From contig CABULU010000001.1 of NCBI GenBank assembly GCA_902492505.1, forward strand, positions 91,546 to 155,545: a DNA stretch of 64,000 nucleotides, in the 5' to 3' direction. Positions 35,255-43,831 of this stretch are shown in pieces; positions within the stretch are counted from its first letter, which is position 1, and each line of letters opens with the position of its first letter. Both the position numbers and the translations under genes were made by a program. The stretch comes from an uncultured Eubacteriales bacterium. Its GTDB lineage: Bacteria; Bacillota; Clostridia; Oscillospirales; QAKW01. The notes under the pieces were generated by a model. The model saw only the letters and a program-made list of their open reading frames with translations, did no database searches and was not told where the DNA came from.

Positions 35255-36859
35255 ATGAAAAAGATTATTAAGTTTATATCTTTGATGTGCATTACGGCAA
35301 TGCTGATGAGCACAGTTGTTTTTGCTCAGAGTGACACATCTGCAAACGATACGCAGGCTTCGGGCGAAACACAGACTCCGGGTGACATTGAGGTGTCCGA
35401 AGATACGGAAAACCCGGACGAGCCTGAAGTCCCGGAAAAAACCGTTGTTTCGGCTTCGGCATACTTCGGTGATATTTATAAATTTATAAATAAAGGCGAA
35501 AAGCCGGATTTGTCTGCGGGATATATCGACTTTAAATTCAGCGATGATACGCAGGAGCGCGTGTTGCTGAGCGACAGCAGGCTTGCCCCCTTCCCCGATA
35601 CTTCAGAAATCGGATACCTTACCTATACTTTTGGGATATACGCAAGTACATATTCGATTAATTTTATTGTTGTCGATCCTTCGATTAATGTATCTGCGTT
35701 TAAGGACCTCAAAAAGGAGTTTTGGGGTTATGCAAGTATCCGCAATGTGCTGTTTGGGGGCTTTTTCACTGGTATGTCCGACAGCGAATTCGCACCAAAG
35801 GAAAGTATGACCCGCGCGCAGTTCTGTCAAATGATTTATAATATTTACAAGGATGATCCGTCTGTCATGTCGGGGGATATCGATATTGCTTTTACCGACG
35901 TTGAGGATTTCAGATGGTATTACGATGCTGTTATGGCATGCGCCAAGGCCGGCATTGTGGACGGCGTAGGCGACGGAATGTTCAATCCTCAGGCGCCGAT
36001 CAAGCGACAGGAGGCGGCTGTCATTATGATGCGTATTCTTATGGGAGCCGATGCGCTTGATAAGGTGGACGTTGAAGCGGCACTTTCTGCCGCGCGTGCT
36101 GCGGGCATTGAAGCAAAGGATTTTGATACCACCTCGAATTATGCGAAAAAAGCAGTAGCCGCTGCGCTGGGCGTTATATTTTTCGGTGATTCCGAGGGCA
36201 ACCTCACGCCCAAAAACGATATAAACCGTGCCGAGTGCGCGACGATGATGTCAAACTATTTCTTTGAGGGATATAACGCACCACCCGTTAAGTACCTTGT
36301 TTACCTCAGTCCGTCAAATCAGATGACAAATCCGTATACGGGAGTTGATACTACCGAGGGCGCACAAATGCAGCTTGTTGCCGCTGCGGCTGAAAAGTAT
36401 CTTAAGGAGATGGGCTACGAGGTATATATTGCAGATGTTAATACATCTATAAAAGAGGACGCTCAGCCTAACCGCGCGTCAGAAGCGGAACAGATGGGGG
36501 CGGATGCGTATGTAGCTATTCATTCTAATGCTATTAACAATACCAATAACGGAGAGAGTGCCGGTGGTGCCGGCGGCGCCACGGGATTTTATAACGGAAA
36601 CAACAATGGTTCAAAGGAGCTTGCGCAGTTTGTATATGACAGGCTGGCGGCATTCACGCCGACTGAGGATAACGGGATAAGCGATGATATGCTAACCTCA
36701 AAGCCGTTTGCCGAGGTACGTCTTCCTATTATGGCAAATCTGCTTTTAGAAGTTGAGTTTCATGATTATAAGCCGTATGCGGAGTGGATAACTCAGAATA
36801 TCGACGGCATCGGCAAATGTATAGCACAGGGAATTGACGATTATTTTAAATCTCTGTGA
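35255..36859 (+). CDS. SLH-anchored N-acetylmuramoyl-L-alanine amidase (Amidase_3-like)
   Basis: 534 residues. A signal peptide ends near VVFAQS, followed by an acidic Thr/Glu/Pro linker (about 25-65), a small domain, then about three SLH-type repeats (residues 150-345: AFTDVEDFRWYYDAVMACA, RAQFCQMIY and others). The C-terminal domain from about residue 348 (VYLSPSNQ) is a zinc amidase that cuts the sugar-peptide bond of peptidoglycan. The glutamate in TTEGAQM and histidine in VAIHSNA match two zinc ligands, and LLEVEFHDY supplies the catalytic glutamate. The usual first ligand (DxGHGG) is replaced by LSPSNQ, as in the SPSxQ subgroup. Start has CAGGAG upstream. Confidence 0.85.
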   Translation: MKKIIKFISLMCITAMLMSTVVFAQSDTSANDTQASGETQTPGDIEVSEDTENPDEPEVPEKTVVSASAYFGDIYKFINKGEKPDLSAGYIDFKFSDDTQERVLLSDSRLAPFPDTSEIGYLTYTFGIYASTYSINFIVVDPSINVSAFKDLKKEFWGYASIRNVLFGGFFTGMSDSEFAPKESMTRAQFCQMIYNIYKDDPSVMSGDIDIAFTDVEDFRWYYDAVMACAKAGIVDGVGDGMFNPQAPIKRQEAAVIMMRILMGADALDKVDVEAALSAARAAGIEAKDFDTTSNYAKKAVAAALGVIFFGDSEGNLTPKNDINRAECATMMSNYFFEGYNAPPVKYLVYLSPSNQMTNPYTGVDTTEGAQMQLVAAAAEKYLKEMGYEVYIADVNTSIKEDAQPNRASEAEQMGADAYVAIHSNAINNTNNGESAGGAGGATGFYNGNNNGSKELAQFVYDRLAAFTPTEDNGISDDMLTSKPFAEVRLPIMANLLLEVEFHDYKPYAEWITQNIDGIGKCIAQGIDDYFKSL

Positions 36860-36875
36860 AAAAGTTAAATAAATG

Positions 36876-36908
36876 ACTGCCGCGAGCTGTTGCCCGCGGC
36901 AGTTTTTA
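36876..36908. terminator. Terminator between the amidase and ABC operon
   Basis: ACTGCCGCG / CGCGGCAGT stem then TTTTTATTT on the plus strand. It overlaps the stop of the convergent ABC permease gene. Confidence 0.8.
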
Positions 36909-37832
36909 TTTGTTTTGTCTTATCACTGATACGGTTTTTGGCATCATAAATATTAGCAGACCTGAAAAAAGCCAAAGAGCCGATGTCTCTGTCAATTTGA
37001 GGACAAAAATCATGAGCAGCAAGACAGCGCCCGTAATATACATCGTTTTAGTCACAGCTCCCGCTCGTTTAAGAAGACAGCGGCGCCGCAGCCAGACAAA
37101 GCAGACAGTCAATATCAAAACAGACATTATGTATATTAATATAACAGATGCCGTTTCATATTGAGTGCCGTGTATTTCTGAAAACGGATTCATATAATAA
37201 AATGCGGTCTGAAAAGCGCTGTAAAACGGTTGTACCTTTTCGGAAATTCCGTAAAACCGATAGCTTACGGCGCTGTATAAAAATGAGCCTGTTAAATAAA
37301 TCAAGTAAATCAGCTCGGCAGTGACTACCGCACCTCCCGCAAGCCCGCGCGCTATAAGAATGCCGACAAGAGAAAATGCTGTGACGGCAAGTGCAACGGC
37401 AGCAGTGCCGCATATTATATTTAATCGGCGCAGGACAGAAAACGGTTCGTTGAAAAAAACAAACAGGCGCAGAAACAGCGGAATTAAAGTACAAATAATC
37501 TCGCCTGTAAGCGCGGCGGCAAGCCGCACGGCGCAGTGCGAGACGGTACTGCGTGCGCCTGACAGGTAAAAGTCTGCTCTGCGCTGCTCCCATAAAAAGG
37601 AGAACAGTCTGTATATAAAGAAAAACGGCACGAAGAACGGAAAGTATGCCATATTGCCGGCAAGTTCGGATGCAGGCATGTAAGGTGCATACTGAGGATT
37701 GATTCCGGGAGACCATATGCCGAAAATAAGTGCCGCCGCCGTAAATAGCAGAATAAGCGGCAATATCTCACAAAGCGCCTCTGTATAGAGAAAGAATTTA
37801 GAGTATTTTGTATTCGAACGCCGGATTGCCAT
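36906..37832 (-). CDS. ABC-2 type transporter permease-like membrane protein
   Basis: 308 residues, six to eight hydrophobic segments, no catalytic motif. It is the last gene of a GntR/ATPase/permease/permease operon and overlaps the preceding permease by 35 bases, with GGAGCTG inside that gene as ribosome site. An N-terminal helix (EILPLILLFTAAALIFGI) and a Phe-rich loop (FFVPFFFIYRLFSFLWEQRRADFY) are notable; the 'ADFYLSGARS' stretch parallels 'SDFYGSIPKS' in the neighbouring permease, suggesting the two are paralogous halves of one channel. Assigned mostly by context. Confidence 0.7.
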   Translation of the reverse strand: MAIRRSNTKYSKFFLYTEALCEILPLILLFTAAALIFGIWSPGINPQYAPYMPASELAGNMAYFPFFVPFFFIYRLFSFLWEQRRADFYLSGARSTVSHCAVRLAAALTGEIICTLIPLFLRLFVFFNEPFSVLRRLNIICGTAAVALAVTAFSLVGILIARGLAGGAVVTAELIYLIYLTGSFLYSAVSYRFYGISEKVQPFYSAFQTAFYYMNPFSEIHGTQYETASVILIYIMSVLILTVCFVWLRRRCLLKRAGAVTKTMYITGAVLLLMIFVLKLTETSALWLFSGLLIFMMPKTVSVIRQNK

Positions 37833-39552
37833 ATTTGTTCAGCTCCTCTCTTACTAAATTATCAAGGAGACTTTTTGTCTCAGGAAAAGCGGCGCTGTTA
37901 ATGCGGCATTTAAGCACCTTTCCGTTTTTAAGACGCAGCTCAAGAATTTGTGATGTGTCTTCGGTATTGCCGATTTCGTAGAGCGCCGCCAGCGTCTGTT
38001 GCTCGGTAAGCTGTGAAAACTCGCGGTAAAAGCTGTTTAAAACGGCACCACTGTTTTCTATAAATCCGATTTTTGTAACGGAACGTGCCGTGCTTTCGTC
38101 AAGCCAGTTTTTAGACTCAATCTGTGCGTCGTAAACTATCTCGCAGACGTTTTCCTGTGAAAAAAGCTGTGCATTGTTTCTATTTGCTGATTTTATAAGC
38201 TTTTCAATCAGCTCTTCGTTTGCAAAATCATAACATGGCTCGGATTTACCCTGTGAGCACATATTGTACTGTATATAATGTGTTGTGTTTTTGCCCATGG
38301 ACGGGTCTCGCCGCAGCTGCGTAATCAGCTCTGAATCGTTTACTTTGACTTTTCCTGCAATGTCTTCGTGAGCGCTGATATAGTTCAAATCAAAGTAATC
38401 GTCCATTGAACAAATATTATTTATTTCGATGTATTCGGGAGGCTCAGGCACTGTCGGATAAAATTCGGTGTTGATTTTCACTGAAATGCTTGTCACGGCA
38501 GCGGCAATCAGTACTCCGGCAAATACCGGAAGTGAACGTATCAGTCTTTTGAACGAGTATGTGCATATAAATTCGGATATGAGGAAAATAAGCAGAGCCA
38601 GCATAAAGAGTGCAAAGACTTCCCTGTATCTTACCGATGAATAGTAGTTGCGTTTATCTATATATGCGACAGCTGTTTTTATGCAAATAGGAGCTGTCAA
38701 TACCGCAGCGGCGATATGACCTGTGACAGAACGCCGCACACCTGCCCCCGGCTGCGTTTTTGCGCGTCTGTATGCCAAAAATGCAAGAATTGAAAAAATC
38801 GGGATTGAAACCGCGCCCCAGATAAGTGCGCTGTTTGGGAAAACGGCACGCCAGTACACTATTTCTCCTGTGAAAAACTGCAATCCGCTAAGGGCATCAA
38901 GCCCCAGTATTCCGCTGACTATTTTATAGAAAAACGGCGGGGAGAATTCGGGCGGAAAAATGGTTGGCGGTAAGTGATTATAGCTTGCGTACAGACCTCC
39001 TATGACTGAGTACAGCAAAGGCACTGCGAATGTAAGCGCGCAATACAGGACGGCGGATGCCGACATTCTGCCGCAGAGAGAAATTGCAACGACAGCAACG
39101 GCACACAGGCAGGCAGACATCAGCAGAAGCGCAGACGGTACGCGCAGTCCTGCGCCGAAAAGAATAAAGTTGTGTTTCCAAAGCAGATAATTAACCGTAA
39201 AGTAAACGACTGCCGCCGATAAAAGCTGCACTGTCAGAACCGCTGAAAATTTTGCGGTAAAAATTCCGGAGCGTGATTTGGGTATACTCCCGTAAAAATC
39301 CGACTGTGCTTTATTGTGGAGGTATCCGAACTGCTTATAGGTCAAGATAAACGGCAGTACAAAGCAATATATAAAAATCGGATAAATAATCATAGCCCCT
39401 ATTTCAAAATCAAGACCTGTTTCACCCGTCGGGCTGTAAAATTTTATTATTCCGACGCTCAGTATAATCATACCCGCCGTGCCCGCAATGCCGGCGGATA
39501 AAAGCTCTCTGACAGAAAGTAAAAAAAATCGGAGCGGATTATTTTGTTTCAT
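37798..39552 (-). CDS. ABC-2 type transporter permease, large subunit
   Basis: 584 residues from the ATG at 39552 (GAGGTG upstream), overlapping the ATPase gene by 14 bases. About ten membrane segments in the first 360 residues (IAGTAGMIILSVGIIKFY, FIYCFVLPFILTYKQFGYL) are followed by a soluble region of about 200 residues with no cysteine motif, probably outside the cell (YPTVPEPPEYIEINNICS onwards). Such long-domain permeases are common in YtrA-regulated antibiotic or stress transporters of Firmicutes. Substrate unknown. Confidence 0.75.
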   Translation of the reverse strand: MKQNNPLRFFLLSVRELLSAGIAGTAGMIILSVGIIKFYSPTGETGLDFEIGAMIIYPIFIYCFVLPFILTYKQFGYLHNKAQSDFYGSIPKSRSGIFTAKFSAVLTVQLLSAAVVYFTVNYLLWKHNFILFGAGLRVPSALLLMSACLCAVAVVAISLCGRMSASAVLYCALTFAVPLLYSVIGGLYASYNHLPPTIFPPEFSPPFFYKIVSGILGLDALSGLQFFTGEIVYWRAVFPNSALIWGAVSIPIFSILAFLAYRRAKTQPGAGVRRSVTGHIAAAVLTAPICIKTAVAYIDKRNYYSSVRYREVFALFMLALLIFLISEFICTYSFKRLIRSLPVFAGVLIAAAVTSISVKINTEFYPTVPEPPEYIEINNICSMDDYFDLNYISAHEDIAGKVKVNDSELITQLRRDPSMGKNTTHYIQYNMCSQGKSEPCYDFANEELIEKLIKSANRNNAQLFSQENVCEIVYDAQIESKNWLDESTARSVTKIGFIENSGAVLNSFYREFSQLTEQQTLAALYEIGNTEDTSQILELRLKNGKVLKCRINSAAFPETKSLLDNLVREELNKYGNPAFEYKIL

Positions 39553-40450
39553 CGGTTCGCACCTCATCAAAGCTGTATCCGAGCGCAGCCGTTTCATGAA
39601 TAAATATCTCCTCCAGCGACAGCGGCATAAGCTCCAAAAACAGCGGATTTTTTATGCGCACGGCTTCGGTTATTCTCTCCTTGTCCCCGCGGGCAATAAG
39701 CTCGTATACACGCCCGTACTTTTTGAGGCTGAGAATTTCAATCCCGTCAAAAATTTCTCTGCTGAAATCGCCGTCAAAAGCCGTCTGTATCTTTACCAGG
39801 GAGGTGCGGATATTCTGTATATCTCCGTCAAATGCGATTTTGCCGCCGTGCAGCAGCGCCAGTCTGTCGCAGGTGTCCTCCAGCTCACGCAGCGAATGCG
39901 ATGTCATAATTACCGACATTTTGCGCAGCGCCGCGTCTTCAAAAAGTATGCGCCGGACCGCCGTGCGTACCGCGGGGTCAAGTCCGTCAAAGGTTTCGTC
40001 CATAATAAGGTATTTCGGGTACGCCGACATTGCCAATATTATAGCCGCCTGCCGTTTCAAGCCTTTTGAAAATGAATCGATTTTTTTTGAGCAGTCTATG
40101 TTAAGCGCCAGAGCCAGTTCAAAAAGCCGCGCTTTTGAGAAAGTGGGATATACTGCTTTGTACAGCCGCGCCATTCTGCTCAAATCGGCGTTTTTTATAA
40201 AATACGGTTCATCCGGCACAAAGGCAAGCTTTCCTTTTGCGGCCGGATTTTTGGAAATATCCTCGCCGTCAATTGTTATTATGCCGCTGTCAGCACGCAA
40301 AACTCCGCATATAAGCCGCATGAGCGTGCTTTTCCCCACACCGTTTACTCCGACAAGTCCGAATATTGAACCGTCGGGTATTTCAAGTGAAAGAGCGTTT
40401 AAAACTGCTGATTTGTTGTATTTTTTCGTTACCTTATCTGCCTGTATCAT
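39539..40450 (-). CDS. ABC transporter ATP-binding protein (YtrB-like)
   Basis: 303 residues. Walker A is GVNGVGKST, the Q-loop region reads FVPDEP, the signature is FSKGLKRQ instead of LSGGQ (typical of YtrB-like ATPases), Walker B is YLIMDETFDGLD and the switch histidine is in MTSHSLREL. A C-terminal extension of about 80 residues follows the core. It powers the two permeases downstream. The ATG overlaps the GntR stop (ATGA), giving strict co-translation with the regulator. Confidence 0.92.
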   Translation of the reverse strand: MIQADKVTKKYNKSAVLNALSLEIPDGSIFGLVGVNGVGKSTLMRLICGVLRADSGIITIDGEDISKNPAAKGKLAFVPDEPYFIKNADLSRMARLYKAVYPTFSKARLFELALALNIDCSKKIDSFSKGLKRQAAIILAMSAYPKYLIMDETFDGLDPAVRTAVRRILFEDAALRKMSVIMTSHSLRELEDTCDRLALLHGGKIAFDGDIQNIRTSLVKIQTAFDGDFSREIFDGIEILSLKKYGRVYELIARGDKERITEAVRIKNPLFLELMPLSLEEIFIHETAALGYSFDEVRTDETK

Positions 40451-40824
40451 AGTTTTCCCCCTTTTGAAAACTCGTCATTAATAACTTCAATAAGCACATC
40501 TTTTGAAACTCCGTTCATGCGCAGGCGGCTTATAAGCTCTCTGAAATCCGTAAGCTTGGTCGAAGCGCGGCGGGCTATAATTTCACGGGCATTTTTGCTT
40601 ACAAATCTGCCTACTCCCGCAACGCTGTATGTGACACCGGCGTCTTCAAGCGATGTATAGGCTTTTTGTACGGTATTTGGATTTACCGTGAGCTCAACCG
40701 CCAGCACCCGCACTGAAGGTATTTGTGCATCAGGCGGCAGTGCGCCGCTGACAATAAGCTCTTCTATCCGGTTTATCAGTTGTTCGTAAACAGGCGTGCG
40801 TGACAGCTTGTCAATAATAATCAT
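40447..40824 (-). CDS. GntR-family regulator, YtrA subfamily
   Basis: 125 residues: a GntR winged helix (PVYEQLINRIEELIVSG, PSVRVLAVELTVNPNTVQKAY) with only about 45 more residues, the short form typical of YtrA repressors that sit at the head of ABC-2 transporter operons. In Bacillus, YtrA represses its own operon until cell-wall antibiotics are sensed. Here the operator-like repeat and promoter lie directly upstream. Autoregulation is inferred from this arrangement. Confidence 0.92.
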   Translation of the reverse strand: MIIIDKLSRTPVYEQLINRIEELIVSGALPPDAQIPSVRVLAVELTVNPNTVQKAYTSLEDAGVTYSVAGVGRFVSKNAREIIARRASTKLTDFRELISRLRMNGVSKDVLIEVINDEFSKGGKL

Positions 40825-40850
40825 CGGCGTTCATCTCTTTTTTTGTATGA

Positions 40851-40875
40851 TGTGTATTAGTACATATAGTACACT
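40851..40875 (-). promoter_or_regulatory. YtrA-type operator
   Basis: GTGTA at 40852-40856, 13 bases, TACAC at 40870-40874 (outer bases T and T). The Bacillus YtrA site is reported as AGTGTA-N13-TACACT; this fits 11 of 12 defined positions with the exact spacing, and it covers the predicted transcription start. Confidence 0.7.
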
Positions 40876-40878
40876 ATA

Positions 40879-40907
40879 AGAATACAGTATACAGCGCTGT
40901 TTGTCAA
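40879..40907 (-). promoter_or_regulatory. Promoter of the gntR-ABC operon
   Basis: Minus-strand TTGACA (40907-40902), 17-base spacer, TATTCT (40884-40879), immediately upstream of the operator. Confidence 0.8.
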
Positions 40908-40952
40908 GCCATATTTCGGAGCTTTTTTGCATAGGATTATGGGGGTGACGTT

Positions 40953-41867
40953 ATGATTAAGGTAATAAGGCTAAAGCGTGCGGCGGCTGTATGTATAGCG
41001 TCGGTGCTGATGATAGCATGCGCTGTTGCGGTTGGCAGCGAGCGGGCGCGCACGGTTTCGGGAGAATATATCAAATGGGTGGATTTTACACCCACCACGT
41101 CGGCGCTGCGTCAGGCGCTTGAAATAGACATAAAATCTCACGACAGCGACACTCCAGTTGGATGGATAGAGCTGCTGGCGTACGCCGCATGCAAAAACGG
41201 CGGGAAATTTACCGGCGGCAGGGATAAGTATATAACTCAGCTTTACGAGCGTATTCAGAATGCTGAGGATATTGAGGCGATAACAGCCGACATGAAGCAT
41301 TATAATTATTTTTATGAGGCATACAGCGCCGTGCTTTCCGGGTATGTCGGATACAACGACGACGGAGAGTACGGAGTGCTTGTTCGTTCTCCGTTTGCAG
41401 CCGGATATTATTATTCGCATTATGATGATTTCGGAGTTTCACGGACTTACGGATATAAGCGGCGGCATTTGGGTCATGATATGATGGGCTCTGTCGGCAC
41501 ACCGATAGTGGCGGTGGAGGGCGGCAGGATCGAAGCTCTGGGCTGGAATCAGTACGGCGGCTGGCGTGTAGGCATTCGTTCAAACGACGGCAGGCGCTAT
41601 TACTACTATGCTCATCTGCGCAAAGACAAACCGTTTGCAGAGGGTTTAAAGGAGGGGGATACCGTCAAGGCGGGGCAGCTTATCGGATATTTGGGGATGA
41701 CAGGGTATTCCTCAAAGGAAAATGTCAATAACATCAACACGCCGCATCTGCATTTCGGAATTCAGCTGATTTTCGACGAGAGTCAGAAGGACGGAGTAAA
41801 CCAGATTTGGATTGACTGCTATCAGATTATAAATTTTTTGGAAAAGTACAGGGCAAGCGTGGCGTAA
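40953..41867 (+). CDS. Exported M23 family peptidase
   Basis: 304 residues; GGGGGTGA precedes the ATG. An N-terminal membrane or signal segment (AAAVCIASVLMIACAVAVG) leads to a helical region (50-140) and an M23 domain with zinc motifs HLGHDMMG and HLHFG plus YYYYAHL. The family cuts peptide bridges in peptidoglycan. The linker segment FAAGYYYSHYDDFGVSRTYG is characteristic of a clostridial M23 subgroup of unclear task, possibly sporulation-related. Between the two zinc motifs the domain appears complete. It is monocistronic and divergent from the ABC operon. Confidence 0.88.
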   Translation: MIKVIRLKRAAAVCIASVLMIACAVAVGSERARTVSGEYIKWVDFTPTTSALRQALEIDIKSHDSDTPVGWIELLAYAACKNGGKFTGGRDKYITQLYERIQNAEDIEAITADMKHYNYFYEAYSAVLSGYVGYNDDGEYGVLVRSPFAAGYYYSHYDDFGVSRTYGYKRRHLGHDMMGSVGTPIVAVEGGRIEALGWNQYGGWRVGIRSNDGRRYYYYAHLRKDKPFAEGLKEGDTVKAGQLIGYLGMTGYSSKENVNNINTPHLHFGIQLIFDESQKDGVNQIWIDCYQIINFLEKYRASVA

Positions 41868-41891
41868 ATACTTAATAGTCTTAAAAATGGC

Positions 41892-41920
41892 TTGATTATC
41901 ATCGAAAACTGTGGTAAAAT
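41892..41920 (+). promoter_or_regulatory. Promoter for the IscU-like/GGGtGRT pair
   Basis: TTGATT at 41892-41897, 17-base spacer, TAAAAT at 41915-41920. Confidence 0.65.
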
Positions 41921-41965
41921 GTCACATGGTTAATTTTTATTATTCGTTTGAAGGGAGTTAGAAAT

Positions 41966-42658
41966 ATGACTTATTCGCATGAAGTTGAAATGATGTGCCC
42001 GATTGCGAAGGGACCCAAGCACGGTCCTGCTCCGATTCCCGAAGAGGGAAAATGGGTAAAAGCAACTCAAATCTCAGATATCAGCGGTCTTTCGCACGGT
42101 ATCGGCTGGTGTGCTCCGCAGCAGGGCTGCTGCAAGCTTACACTTAATGTTAAGGACGGTATTATCGAGGAGGCTCTTGTTGAGACTCTGGGCTGCTCCG
42201 GCATGACGCATTCCGCTGCTATGGCGGGAGAAATACTTCAGGGTAAAACTATCCTCGAAGCGCTTAATACCGACCTTGTATGTGATGCAATAAACGTTGC
42301 AATGAGAGAGATTTTCAAGCAGCTTGTTTACGGCAGAACACAGACGGCGTTCTCCGAGGGAGGTCTGCCTATCGGTGCGTCTCTGGAGGACTTGGGTAAA
42401 GGTCTTCGTTCTCAGGTAGGTACTATATTTGCTACAAACGCCAAAGGCGTTCGCTATCTTGAGATGGCGGAAGGCTATATTCTGAGCGTTGCCCTTGACG
42501 CCGACAACGAGTGCATAGGATATAAATTCGTACATCTCGGCAAAATGATGGACATGATTCGCAAGGGCGCTGATCCCAAGGACGCGTATGAAAAAAATAT
42601 CGGTCAGTACGGCAGATATGACGAGGCTGTCAAGTACATAGACCCGAGAGCAGAGTAA
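41966..42658 (+). CDS. IscU/NifU-N-like scaffold-type protein paired with GGGtGRT protein
   Basis: 230 residues; AAGGGAG precedes the ATG. Residues about 45-100 align by eye with IscU: GWCAPQQGCCKLTL matches the GAPACGDVMKL region, GIIEEALVETLGCSGM matches GVIEDARFKTYGCGSA, and GEILQGKTILEAL matches WVKGKSLDEA. Cysteines equivalent to two of the three IscU cluster ligands are kept, and another occurs in TDLVCDAI. The C-terminal third (VGTIFATNAKGVRYLEMAEGYI) is unlike IscU. No cysteine desulphurase is nearby. It is always adjacent to the GGGtGRT gene in the genomes I recall; Fe-S binding is inferred, function unknown. Confidence 0.75.
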   Translation: MTYSHEVEMMCPIAKGPKHGPAPIPEEGKWVKATQISDISGLSHGIGWCAPQQGCCKLTLNVKDGIIEEALVETLGCSGMTHSAAMAGEILQGKTILEALNTDLVCDAINVAMREIFKQLVYGRTQTAFSEGGLPIGASLEDLGKGLRSQVGTIFATNAKGVRYLEMAEGYILSVALDADNECIGYKFVHLGKMMDMIRKGADPKDAYEKNIGQYGRYDEAVKYIDPRAE

Positions 42659-42676
42659 GGAAAGGAGGATACAATA

Positions 42677-43678
42677 ATGGCTAATTTTGAAGGTTACGAG
42701 AGAAGAATAGCTCAGATTGAGCCTGTTCTTGCAAAATACGGTTTTAAAACGCTGGACGAGGCAAAACAGTTCTGCCTTGATAAAGGCGTCGATGCTGAGA
42801 GCATAGTACGCGGAGTTCAGCCTATCGCGTTTGAGAACGCTGTCTGGGCATATACGCTCGGCTGTGCCATTGCACTGAAAGAGGGCGTAAAGACAGCCGC
42901 AGACGCTGCTGTTGAAATCGGAAAGGGACTTCAGGCTTTCTGTATCCCCGGCTCTGTTGCGGAAACAAGACAGGTGGGTCTGGGTCACGGCAACCTTGCG
43001 TCCATGCTTCTTAAAGAGGAGACAAAATGCTTCTGCTTCCTTGCAGGACATGAGTCTTTTGCCGCAGCCGAGGGCGCAATCGGTATTGCAAAAACAGCGA
43101 ATAAGGTGAGAAAAACTCCGCTTCAGGTTATTCTTAACGGTCTTGGAAAAGACGCGGCGTTTATCATTTCGAGAATAAACGGCTTTACTTATGTTCAGAC
43201 AGAGTATGATTTCTACACAAGTGAGCTTAAGGTAGTCAGAGAGCATGCGTATTCCGACGGCGACAAGGCAAAGGTTCGCTGCTACGGCGCAAATGACGTT
43301 TTAGAGGGTGTTGCTATAATGAAACACGAAAACGTTGATGTTTCCATCACCGGCAACTCCACCAATCCCACCCGTTTCCAGCATCTTGTTGCAGGTACTT
43401 ATAAAAAGTGGGCGGGTGAAAACGGCAAGAATTATTTCTCGGTAGCGTCAGGCGGCGGTACCGGGCGTACTCTCCATCCGGATAACATGGCGGCAGGTCC
43501 CGCTTCATACGGTCTTACCGACTCTATGGGTCGCATGCACGGCGACGCTCAGTTTGCAGGCTCATCCTCCGTTCCCGCTCATGTTGAGATGATGGGACTT
43601 ATAGGTATGGGCAACAACCCCATGGTCGGCGCTTCGGTTGCGTGTGCCGTTGCAGTTGAAGAAGCAATGAAAAAATAA
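42677..43678 (+). CDS. GGGtGRT protein (PF14057-type), function unknown
   Basis: 333 residues, 18 bases after the IscU-like gene with AAAGGAGG. The family name motif is present as VASGGGTGRTLHPDNMAAGP. Other conserved-looking parts are LGHGNLASMLL, CFCFLAGHESFAAAEGAIG and GLIGMGNNPMVGASVA. The Gly-rich motif could bind a nucleotide or phosphate, but no Rossmann or P-loop pattern is clear. The constant pairing with a scaffold-like protein suggests a shared metal or redox task. Ends at the terminator at 43715. Confidence 0.88.
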   Translation: MANFEGYERRIAQIEPVLAKYGFKTLDEAKQFCLDKGVDAESIVRGVQPIAFENAVWAYTLGCAIALKEGVKTAADAAVEIGKGLQAFCIPGSVAETRQVGLGHGNLASMLLKEETKCFCFLAGHESFAAAEGAIGIAKTANKVRKTPLQVILNGLGKDAAFIISRINGFTYVQTEYDFYTSELKVVREHAYSDGDKAKVRCYGANDVLEGVAIMKHENVDVSITGNSTNPTRFQHLVAGTYKKWAGENGKNYFSVASGGGTGRTLHPDNMAAGPASYGLTDSMGRMHGDAQFAGSSSVPAHVEMMGLIGMGNNPMVGASVACAVAVEEAMKK

Positions 43679-43714
43679 AAAAGTACGCATAATACAGTAA
43701 CATTTTTAAATATA

Positions 43715-43761
43715 AAAACAGCAGGGGCTGAGGCTTTGATGACTCATTCCCTGCTGTTTTT
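43715..43761 (+). terminator. Terminator after the GGGtGRT gene
   Basis: AAAACAGCAGGG / CCCTGCTGTTTT stem with T-tract, loop about 20 bases. Confidence 0.8.
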
Positions 43762-43765
43762 CATA

Positions 43766-43794
43766 TTGACAAAAATCTAATATATTTATATAAT
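43766..43794 (+). promoter_or_regulatory. Promoter for the zinc-ribbon membrane protein gene
   Basis: TTGACA at 43766-43771, 17-base spacer, TATAAT at 43789-43794: full consensus. Confidence 0.8.
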
Positions 43795-43831
43795 TTGTTC
43801 AATAAAGTTTTTATTTGCGTAAGGGGGAAAA

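Noticed and set aside
42074..43246. 390-codon open frame on the minus strand over the IscU-like and GGGtGRT genes
   Set aside because: Antisense to two genes with recognisable families and proper ribosome sites; its translation has no family features.
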